From Synergistota bacterium (GTDB lineage Bacteria; Synergistota; JAGHAJ01), in contig JAGHAJ010000068.1 of the NCBI GenBank assembly GCA_021161545.1, forward strand, positions 1 through 6,977: a stretch of DNA of 6,977 bases, written 5' to 3'. The notes below the pieces were generated by a model. That model did no database searches and had not been told where the DNA came from. It saw only the letters and a program-made list of their open reading frames with translations. Below are positions 1-6,111 of the stretch, in pieces; the stretch's first letter is position 1; every line of letters begins with the position of its first letter. Both the position numbers and the translations under genes were made by a program.

Positions 1-335
1 CAATCTATAACATACAGAGGGTGTCTGCGCTCGTTTTGGGTGTGGCTTCTGGAGATGTTTCTTTGCTCAAAGAGTCCATGAAAGACAGAATTCACCAGCC
101 CTACAGGTTAAAGCTCTTGCCTGAAATTTCACGCTTGTTCGATTTCCTCATTGCACGAAAGGATGTTTACGGTGTTTCCTTAAGTGGTTCTGGTCCCTCT
201 TTGTTTGTCGTGGTTGAAAGAGGAAAAGCAGAAGAGATAGGCAACCGGGCAGTTGACTTCCTGCGTTACTATGACCTTCCTTCTACTTTCCGCCTTGCAG
301 AAGTGGACAGAACTGGCGTTAAACTCTTTCCCTGA
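1..335 (+). CDS. thrB: Homoserine kinase, C-terminal part (5' end outside the window)
   Basis: Homoserine kinase phosphorylates the hydroxyl of homoserine with ATP, the step before threonine synthase in threonine biosynthesis; it is a soluble GHMP-family kinase. The reading frame is open from base 3 to the TGA at 333-335, giving 110 visible residues of a family usually about 300 long, so roughly the last third is present. Family marks are DRIHQPYR at visible residues 28-35, the segment typical of homoserine kinase, and the glycine-rich GHMP motif 3, GVSLSGSGPS, at residues 57-66, which lies near the phosphates and substrate. The end, with VDRTGVKLF, also fits the family. Other GHMP kinases such as IspE or mevalonate kinase lack the DR-HQPYR segment. 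The true start and neighbours lie upstream and cannot be seen. The gene converges on the minus-strand calcium-loop gene. Confidence 0.93.
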   Translation, partial: IYNIQRVSALVLGVASGDVSLLKESMKDRIHQPYRLKLLPEISRLFDFLIARKDVYGVSLSGSGPSLFVVVERGKAEEIGNRAVDFLRYYDLPSTFRLAEVDRTGVKLFP

Positions 336-358
336 ACCTGATTTGTGTTTCTTACTAC

Positions 359-463
359 CTATGGTTTGAAAGCCACCCATAATGGTAGAAACTTGATGTC
401 ATATCCCTTTGCATCATTTCGGACTTCTGCGTAGTAGAGGTGATAATCAATCCCTTTCCACTC
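359..463 (-). pseudogene. Possible remnant: C-terminal tail of a lost protein-coding gene
   Basis: This is a short open stretch on the minus strand, from codon 461-463 down to a TAG at 359-361, giving 34 residues with a protein-like, aromatic-rich composition that includes IDYHLYYAEVRND and ends in LPLWVAFKP. It has no start codon: a TAG (464-466) lies immediately upstream in frame. A neighbouring frame just upstream reads a plausible continuation, FVEELGVE, so a frameshift near the purine run at about 452-463 could have split one ancestral frame. I do not recognise the family. It lies beyond the terminator-like repeat of the minus-strand calcium-loop gene, so it could be the tail of a former downstream gene. 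The sequence shows only composition and a clean stop; the decay scenario is inference, and a chance open stretch is possible. Confidence 0.3.
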
Positions 464-536
464 CTAATTCTTCCACAAAATCTATTTCATGTATCTATGA
501 TGTAAACCTTTGACATGTTGAGGACTTGTATTAACA

Positions 537-558
537 GGGAAGGCTTTTAAGCCTTCCC
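537..558 (-). terminator. Inverted repeat, probable terminator of the calcium-loop gene
   Basis: A perfect inverted repeat, GGGAAGGC (537-544) and GCCTTCCC (551-558), encloses a six-base TTTTAA spacer that could itself pair to extend the stem. On the minus strand it begins directly after the stop codon of the calcium-loop gene (559-561). The downstream T tract is weak (TGTTAATAC on the minus strand), so it is not a textbook intrinsic terminator. It may also stop plus-strand transcription coming from thrB, since the two genes converge here. Confidence 0.6.
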
Positions 559-1590
559 TTAAGCTCTTTCCTTGAAGCTTATATTATAATCTCCAATGAA
601 CAGCGATTTTTTATCGGTTTTGTAGGAAGAATAGGCTAACAGGTCATTTGTCTTTGTAAGTGATTGGTAGCTTGCTTGGACCTCCTTGTATTTCAATATG
701 ATACTCCTTATGCCGGCCTGCTGAAGTGTCTTTGTCTCCTTAGGTGAGACTTTTTTATCACCATTAAAGTCCCTGAATATCCTTAACAGCCTGTATATTG
801 GGTCTTTTGCATCTATCTTGTTGTCGTGATTTGCATCATATAGTTTTAGTTCTTCAAACCCGTTTTTGAATGCAGGGTTTGTCCCTATGAGTTCGGTGCC
901 GTTGTCGAGAAGGTTGTTGAAGTTTCTGTCTATGAACAGAAATGCATCGTCTCCCTGTATGAAGCTTACCTTCTCCTCCTCGCCATCACCATCAATGTCA
1001 AACAGTGCGCCGTTGTCTGCATGTGTGAGCTTTATACCGTTGCCATTCATGTCTATCACAAGTGGGTCTATTTTCTTGATGACAGGTTTTACTCCTATCC
1101 TTAGGCGTAGTTTGAAGTCTATGGCTTTGTGGTAAGATAATTTGATTTCTTTCTCCCTATTCTTGTAAATAATGTTAGCATCTAACTTGTAGTGGAACTC
1201 GAGCTTTAGGTCTATGGATGGCTTTACTTGTGGTTTTGCTTCCTTTTGCTCAATTAAATGGTCTATCATATCAACGAATTTTGGTAGAGATTCTGGTGCA
1301 TATTTGTTCAGGAATTCCACGATTGTGAGGTAGTTTTCAGCCAGCTTTGGGTCTGTAGAATATAGCTTTAGGGCTTGTTCTCTGATTCTTTCTTTTAGTC
1401 CACCTCCTTTTGTTCTTGTGGATTTCAGGACCCTTTGGTATGTGACCCTTGTGAAGTCCATCTCCTTTCTGCTGAAGTCAATGGCTATTATGTCGCCTTT
1501 TGGGTGTGATGGTTTAAGGGCCTTTGACAGAGATTTGGGGATTGAAGATAGTCCCCCAATAGCAGTAGTAGTGATGTTACCAACTTCCAT
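559..1590 (-). CDS. Calcium-binding-loop protein with EF-hand/RTX-associated type C-terminal domain
   Basis: A 343-residue protein of unknown specific function. The second half (about 174-300) resembles the aspartate/asparagine-rich domain found in large hemolysin-type and other extracellular calcium-binding proteins. It opens with DPLVIDMNGNGIKL (175-188), then DIDGDGEEE (198-206), DRNFNNLLDNGTE (221-233), DANHDNKIDAKD (252-263) and DFNGDKKVSPKE (274-285). The last two fit the 12-residue EF-hand loop, with acidic or Asn/Ser ligands at positions 1, 3, 5 and 9 and a final D or E. Calcium binding is therefore likely. Residues 1-170 show no recognised domain; 120-170 are rich in alternating charged and hydrophobic residues. 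No signal peptide or membrane segment is visible, which is odd for a domain mostly seen in exported proteins. The start is supported by AGGAGGGA at 1597-1604, six bases from the ATG. The gene stands alone, diverging from the HDOD gene. An anchoring, regulatory or secreted role cannot be chosen from sequence. Confidence 0.82.
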   Translation of the reverse strand: MEVGNITTTAIGGLSSIPKSLSKALKPSHPKGDIIAIDFSRKEMDFTRVTYQRVLKSTRTKGGGLKERIREQALKLYSTDPKLAENYLTIVEFLNKYAPESLPKFVDMIDHLIEQKEAKPQVKPSIDLKLEFHYKLDANIIYKNREKEIKLSYHKAIDFKLRLRIGVKPVIKKIDPLVIDMNGNGIKLTHADNGALFDIDGDGEEEKVSFIQGDDAFLFIDRNFNNLLDNGTELIGTNPAFKNGFEELKLYDANHDNKIDAKDPIYRLLRIFRDFNGDKKVSPKETKTLQQAGIRSIILKYKEVQASYQSLTKTNDLLAYSSYKTDKKSLFIGDYNISFKERA

Positions 1591-1790
1591 GTCGCTTCCC
1601 TCCTCATCCTTGAGCTCTTTTGTGTTTTTTCGGATAAAAAATTACACTCTTTATACCTTGGTTTTCGGGAAGCAGGGCAGAAGCGGAGCAGGTATAATAT
1701 GCGCCTTTTTACGGTAAGTCTGGAACTTAACTGTAAATACTTGGCTTCCTTCTCCTTGATTTTGGGAAGTGGCTATGATAGTATAGAATT
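1591..1790. promoter_or_regulatory. Divergent intergenic region between calcium-loop and HDOD genes
   Basis: These 200 bases must hold promoters for both flanking genes. For the minus-strand gene there is a strong ribosome binding site (1597-1604) and a TATAAA -10-like hexamer on the minus strand at 1655-1650, without a convincing -35 box. On the plus strand a perfect TATAAT at 1693-1698 also lacks a good -35 at 16-18 bases. Close to the HDOD start, TATGAT (1774-1779) and TATAGAAT (1782-1789) are -10-like. None of these pairs is good enough to name a single promoter. I see no RNA gene or repeat here. Confidence 0.4.
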
Positions 1791-2645
1791 ATGGTTAATG
1801 ATGACTTGAGAGGGGAGATAATCAGCAGGTTGGAAGATCTGCCCACGCTTCCATTCGTCATGGAGAAGCTCCTGCATATTGTAGGCAAGGGAGATTATTC
1901 CATGGCAGAGGTTGCTGATATCATTTCCAAAGACCAAGCAATCTCTGCCAAGGTATTAAGAGTTGCAAATTCTGCTTACTATGGATTTCCCAGACAGATA
2001 TTAGATGTCAAACAGGCAGTAGTCCTTCTTGGTGCCAATGAGGTCTGCAACATAGCCCTCTCTGTATCTGTTTTTGACTTCTTTCATGCCAGACATCCTT
2101 TACCTATAGATGCTGTGGCGTTTTGGCGGTATAACCTTGGGGTTGCTGTGGGTAGCGTGGTGATAGGTAAGAAGGTGGGATTTACTCCTGTAAGGGTGCT
2201 GTATCTTTCTGGATTACTTCATGATGTTGGAAAAGCAGTTTTGAACTTCTTTCTACCGGAACACTACATTAAGGTTGTGGAGGCCTGTTCGTGCGGTGAA
2301 AAAGAGGTTGAGGTAGAGAGAAGGGTGCTTGGTGTGGACCACTGTGAAGTTGGTGGAATTGTGGGGGAGATGTGGAATTTTCCTCGGCACATAGTAAGTG
2401 CGATGAGGTATCATTGTGACCCCGCTGGAGCGCGGGACGACGCTGAACTTGTGAGTATTGTTCATGTTGCAGAGTGTATCGTATATGCACTGGGCATAGG
2501 TGAGAAGACGGCATTTGTGGTTGATATAGAAGAATTTGCGTGGCAGACGCTTTCGAAGTCTGTTAGTGATTTTAGGAATATTGGAGATGAGATAAACAGG
2601 GAATTTTTAGACGCAGTCTCGGTATTTTCAGATGTGATGAGTTGA
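1791..2645 (+). CDS. HDOD-domain protein (non-catalytic HD-related signalling protein)
   Basis: A 284-residue cytoplasmic protein that is essentially one HDOD domain with a short C-terminal extension and no fused receiver, GGDEF or EAL domain. HDOD proteins are bacterial regulators implicated in signalling, motility and cell-cycle control, generally thought not to hydrolyse substrates. Landmarks are LPTLPFVMEKLL (17-28), the DQAISAKVLRVANSAYYG core (48-65), FWRYNLGVAVGS (111-122), LSGLLHDVGKAVL (139-151), DHCEVGG (183-189) and EMWNFP (193-198). The central HD pair (H144, D145) is kept, but the histidine expected after FWR in catalytic HD domains is Y114-N115, which fits a non-enzymatic role. 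An in-frame TAG at 1779-1781 fixes the start at or after 1782, so ATG 1791 is the best choice although no Shine-Dalgarno site sits at usual spacing. The gene ends inside the ATPase promoter, with no terminator between. Its partner or target cannot be inferred. Confidence 0.9.
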   Translation: MVNDDLRGEIISRLEDLPTLPFVMEKLLHIVGKGDYSMAEVADIISKDQAISAKVLRVANSAYYGFPRQILDVKQAVVLLGANEVCNIALSVSVFDFFHARHPLPIDAVAFWRYNLGVAVGSVVIGKKVGFTPVRVLYLSGLLHDVGKAVLNFFLPEHYIKVVEACSCGEKEVEVERRVLGVDHCEVGGIVGEMWNFPRHIVSAMRYHCDPAGARDDAELVSIVHVAECIVYALGIGEKTAFVVDIEEFAWQTLSKSVSDFRNIGDEINREFLDAVSVFSDVMS

Positions 2646-2670
2646 CATACAGTAATATTTGTTATATATT
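2642..2670 (+). promoter_or_regulatory. Near-consensus sigma-70-type promoter for the V/A-ATPase operon
   Basis: TTGACA (2642-2647, perfect -35) is followed by exactly 17 bases and TATATT (2665-2670, -10 with one mismatch to TATAAT). The predicted transcription start is near 2677, leaving a leader of about 20 bases before the GTG of subunit H. The -35 box overlaps the TGA stop (2643-2645) of the HDOD gene. It is the strongest promoter match in the window. Confidence 0.75.
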
Positions 2671-2680
2671 ATGCAAATAA

Positions 2681-2688
2681 AGGGGGTG
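2681..2688 (+). promoter_or_regulatory. Ribosome binding site of subunit H (supports GTG start)
   Basis: AGGGGGTG lies eight bases before the GTG at 2697. It supports this GTG as the start of the first ATPase gene; no ATG in the same frame near the N-terminus is as well placed. Confidence 0.6.
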
Positions 2689-2696
2689 CTTTTAAG

Positions 2697-3023
2697 GTGG
2701 AGGAGAATATAGTTGAAGAGATAAAGAAGACAGAAGAGGAAGCGGCGAACTTGATAAAGGACGCCAAAAAGAAGGCACGCTCTATCATAGAAAATGCAAC
2801 GAGGAAGGCGTCTGAAGTGATTGCCGATGGTAAGAAAGAATCTGCAGTGCTTAGACGGAAGGCGGTAGAGGAGGGTAGAAAAAAAGGGGAGGAGCTGTTT
2901 GGCGAGATTGTGGAGAAGGGCAGGAGAGATGCGTCTGATTTTAAGTTGCAGTATAAGAGGAAGGTCAGGGAGGTATCTGATTATATTTTAGAAGAGGTAC
3001 TTTCAAGCTATGGCAATAAGTAA
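2697..3023 (+). CDS. V/A-type ATP synthase subunit H (also called G), peripheral stalk
   Basis: A 108-residue, highly charged, almost wholly helical protein that pairs with subunit E to form the peripheral stalk (stator) linking the catalytic head to subunit I. There is no membrane segment or signal peptide. Residues 10-52 fall into an 11-residue pattern (KKTEEEAANLI, KDAKKKARSII, ENATRKASEVI, ADGKKESAVLR). This hendecad pattern is the signature of the right-handed coiled coil described for the E-G stalk of Thermus. Length and the position just before subunit I match the small stalk gene of bacterial and archaeal V/A-ATPase operons. The start is GTG with a good ribosome binding site. The last 14 bases overlap the subunit I gene in another frame, suggesting translational coupling. 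Identity rests on composition, length and context, since this family is poorly conserved in sequence. Confidence 0.85.
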   Translation: MEENIVEEIKKTEEEAANLIKDAKKKARSIIENATRKASEVIADGKKESAVLRRKAVEEGRKKGEELFGEIVEKGRRDASDFKLQYKRKVREVSDYILEEVLSSYGNK

Positions 3024-5016
3024 GTTCTTGAAGCTACGAGTAGTCCTTCACAACTCTGTAAAGGAAGAGATTGTCGCTTCGTTGCAGCGTCTCGGTGTGA
3101 TAGAGTTTGTAAACCTCCCTGCTACTTTGGGTGATAAAGTGCAGGAGATGGGTATGCTCTTGTACGATAGTAGAAATGTAGCGGAGGTAGAATCTCAGCT
3201 TAATGACTTCCGTTTTGCACTTGACTATCTTGAGACTTTTAAGGTTGAGAAGAGAGGGTTAATGGATAAGCTCTTTGTAGAAAAGGTTTATCTCTCGGAG
3301 GAAGAGTTGGAGCGGGAGGTTCGGGAACTGGATTACAGGAGCATAGTCTCCGATATAAGGGAGAAAGAAAGAAAGATAAACGAGATACGCAATAGGAGGA
3401 CTCAGCTTTCTTCGGAGAGGGAATTGCTTGAGAGCTGGAAGGATTTGGGAATATCACTCGAATTTTTTGAGAAGGGCACACAGGAAACAGAGGGTATAAT
3501 GGGTTCTCTTAAGGCGGAAGAGTTTGAAAAGTTTCACACTGACGTGGAGTCTAAGCTTTCATTATGGGAGTTTAGGATGCTACCCTCGAAACCGGATGAA
3601 AAGGCATTTGCACTTATATACATGAAGAATGATGCTCCTGTGGTGCGGGAAATAATAAAGGATTATAACTTTACAGCTTTTACTGTTCCCAAGAGAAAAG
3701 GCACACCAGTTGAGGCTCTTAAGGAGATAGAAGAAGAGTTTGAAACGTTGGAACATCAGGAGGGCGAACTTGAGGAGAAATTGCGTTCGTATCTGCCGTT
3801 AATGCCAAAGCTCAAACTTGCCTACGATTATCTCTCTGTAGTTTTGGATAGGATGCGTGCGAATACCAACTTTGTGGCTACAGGTAAGGCAACGGTGTTT
3901 GAGGGATGGGTTCAGCAGAAAGATTCCCCAAAGGTAAAGGTCCTCCTTGATAAGTATTCAGGACTTGTTGCTTACAGGTTTGATGAGCCAGAACCTGATG
4001 ATGTTGTGCCTTCTGTGATAGAGAACAGGCCTCTTATTCAGCCGTTTGAAGTGCTGACAACTCTGTATGGTTTGCCAGTTTATGGTAAAGATATAGACCC
4101 TACACCACACATGGCGCCATTCTTCTTTGTCTTTTTTGGTTTGTGCTTGACGGATGCCGGTTATGGGCTTGTGATAGCATTGCTTATGGGATATCTCCTC
4201 TTCAAATACGGCAATAAGTTTCCACCTGCGGCAAAGAAGTTTTTTACCCTATTATTTTACAGCGGGATATCCACGATAATATTTGGTGGAATAGAATCTG
4301 CGTGGTTTGGCGACCTATTCTTCAACATATCCTGGTTAAGGCCGTTGGGCAACCTTTCGCTTAAGTTTCAGTTGCTTGACCCTATGAAGGATCCAATTAC
4401 TGTTTTAATGCTATCACTTGCACTTGGTGTTGTTCACATATTCTATGGGCTTATCTTGAAGGCTTATGTAAATATAAAGCAGGGTAGGGTAAAGGATGCT
4501 ATATTTGACCAGGTTGGGTGGTTGTGGTTCTTGTCATCTTTGATGTTGTTGGGGGGAGTGAAGACGGGGAAACTCCCATCTTCGTTGCTTAACTTCTCCT
4601 ATGTTATGGTTGCGATAGGAGCGGGAATACTGGTTACGACCCAAGGTAGAGAGGAAAAGAACATTATCAAGAGAGCTCTAAAAGGTATTATGAGTCTTTA
4701 TGATGTTATGAGTTACTTGAGCGATGTTCTGTCCTACAGCAGGTTACTTGCACTTGGTATGGGGACAACGGTTATTGCGATGATTGTAAACATGCTTGCG
4801 GTGATGGTGGGGAGGACGCCATACATAGGTGTGATACTTATGGTAATTATGCTTGTCTTTGGGCATACATTTAGCATTTTAGTAAATGCTCTGGGTGCGT
4901 TTATCCACTCTACACGTTTACAGTATGTTGAGTTTTTCAGCAAGTTTTATGAAGGAGGAGCCAAGGCGTTTGAGCCTTTCTCCGTTAATACAAAATATAC
5001 AAGGATAGCAGACTAA
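3010..5016 (+). CDS. ntpI: V/A-type ATP synthase subunit I (membrane stator, a-subunit equivalent)
   Basis: A 668-residue protein, the usual length for subunit I (NtpI/AtpI, homologous to eukaryotic subunit a). It forms the two ion half-channels beside the rotor ring. Residues 1 to about 340 are the cytoplasmic arm, with coiled-coil-like charged helices near 95-150 and 235-262. The membrane part begins at about 370 with PFFFVFFGLCLTDAGYGL, a family hallmark, and hydrophobic segments lie near 370-398, 411-428, 462-487, 502-517, 528-546, 575-600 and 607-634. The conserved arginines are visible: R578 in LSYSRLLALG and R636 in HSTRLQYVEFF, 58 residues apart, corresponding to R573 and R629 of Enterococcus hirae NtpI and R735 and R799 of yeast Vph1. 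These residues are needed for ion transfer. The ATG lies inside the end of the H gene; its only Shine-Dalgarno candidate (GAGG, 2994-2997) is rather distant, so coupling to H translation is likely. Confidence 0.96.
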   Translation: MAISKFLKLRVVLHNSVKEEIVASLQRLGVIEFVNLPATLGDKVQEMGMLLYDSRNVAEVESQLNDFRFALDYLETFKVEKRGLMDKLFVEKVYLSEEELEREVRELDYRSIVSDIREKERKINEIRNRRTQLSSERELLESWKDLGISLEFFEKGTQETEGIMGSLKAEEFEKFHTDVESKLSLWEFRMLPSKPDEKAFALIYMKNDAPVVREIIKDYNFTAFTVPKRKGTPVEALKEIEEEFETLEHQEGELEEKLRSYLPLMPKLKLAYDYLSVVLDRMRANTNFVATGKATVFEGWVQQKDSPKVKVLLDKYSGLVAYRFDEPEPDDVVPSVIENRPLIQPFEVLTTLYGLPVYGKDIDPTPHMAPFFFVFFGLCLTDAGYGLVIALLMGYLLFKYGNKFPPAAKKFFTLLFYSGISTIIFGGIESAWFGDLFFNISWLRPLGNLSLKFQLLDPMKDPITVLMLSLALGVVHIFYGLILKAYVNIKQGRVKDAIFDQVGWLWFLSSLMLLGGVKTGKLPSSLLNFSYVMVAIGAGILVTTQGREEKNIIKRALKGIMSLYDVMSYLSDVLSYSRLLALGMGTTVIAMIVNMLAVMVGRTPYIGVILMVIMLVFGHTFSILVNALGAFIHSTRLQYVEFFSKFYEGGAKAFEPFSVNTKYTRIAD

Positions 5017-5023
5017 AGGAGGT
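5017..5023 (+). promoter_or_regulatory. Strong ribosome binding site of subunit K
   Basis: AGGAGGT sits right after the subunit I stop codon and seven bases before the ATG of subunit K. It is the best Shine-Dalgarno site in the operon, which fits the need for about ten copies of K per enzyme complex against one copy of I. Confidence 0.75.
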
Positions 5024-5027
5024 ATGA

Positions 5028-5504
<477 letters not shown>

Positions 5505-5519
5505 AAGGGGAGAGAATCG

Positions 5520-6098
5520 ATGTCTTTGGAGGATATAAAGGCCAAGATTATAGGAGATGCGAAGGCGGAAGCAGATAGGATATTGAAGGATGCAGAGGAG
5601 CAGGCAGATGCTATTTTGAAAAGGGCGAATGCCGATGCCCAGAGGGTTGTTTCTGATGCAAAGCAGAAAGCTTCTGAGCTTGAGGAAATAGAAGTGGAAA
5701 GGAGAAAAGTGGTTGCAGAGCTTGAGGTAAAAAAACTTCAGCTTGCTGCCAGGCGAGAGCTTATAGAGGATATCTTCAAGACTACAGAGGAAGCGTTGAA
5801 ATCACTACCCAAGGATAAATACCTTGAGTTCTTTGAGAGATTGTTTGGGATAGCAGTGGATTCGGGAGATGAAGAGGTGGTTTTGGGAGAGGATGAACAG
5901 TTCATTGATGGTGAATTTGTTGCGACTCTCAACGAGAAGCACGGTTGGAAACTGAAAATTTCTCCTGAAAGAGGCGGTTTCGAGAGGGGAGTGGTGTTGA
6001 GGAAAGGCTTTATAGATATAAACCTTTCTATAGATGCTATTCTTAGCGATATTAGGAGAAACTGGGAAGAGAAGGTCAGGGAAAAACTGTTTGCTTAA
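5520..6098 (+). CDS. ntpE: V/A-type ATP synthase subunit E (peripheral stalk)
   Basis: A 192-residue soluble protein, normal length for subunit E, which pairs with subunit H/G as the peripheral stalk and binds the top of the catalytic head through its C-terminal domain. The N-terminal half is a long charged helix. Residues 12-55 form four clean 11-residue repeats (GDAKAEADRIL, KDAEEQADAIL, KRANADAQRVV, SDAKQKASELE), the same hendecad pattern as in subunit H. Residues about 85-192 form the mixed alpha/beta globular domain, ending in the family-like helix ILSDIRRNWEEKVREKLF. The start at ATG 5520 follows GGGGAGAG (5507-5514); the gene begins 15 bases after subunit K and ends 13 bases before subunit C. 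Gene order K-E-C agrees with V/A-ATPase operons such as those of Thermus and Enterococcus. Confidence 0.94.
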   Translation: MSLEDIKAKIIGDAKAEADRILKDAEEQADAILKRANADAQRVVSDAKQKASELEEIEVERRKVVAELEVKKLQLAARRELIEDIFKTTEEALKSLPKDKYLEFFERLFGIAVDSGDEEVVLGEDEQFIDGEFVATLNEKHGWKLKISPERGGFERGVVLRKGFIDINLSIDAILSDIRRNWEEKVREKLFA

Positions 6099-6111
6099 AG
6101 GGGTCTGAGAT

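Noticed and set aside
355-388. Inverted repeat CTACCTATGG / CCATA-AT-GGTAG downstream of thrB
   Set aside because: It has a two-base bulge, a 12-base loop and no T tract on either strand, and it overlaps the coding-like tail; not convincing as a terminator or RNA.
866-1135. Plus-strand open frame opposite the calcium-loop gene
   Set aside because: A shadow of the Asp/Asn-rich coding strand, rich in serine and proline, without recognisable protein features.
1693-1698. Perfect TATAAT as a promoter for the HDOD gene
   Set aside because: No acceptable -35 box at 16-18 bases upstream and no extended -10 TG; kept only as a note in the intergenic entry.
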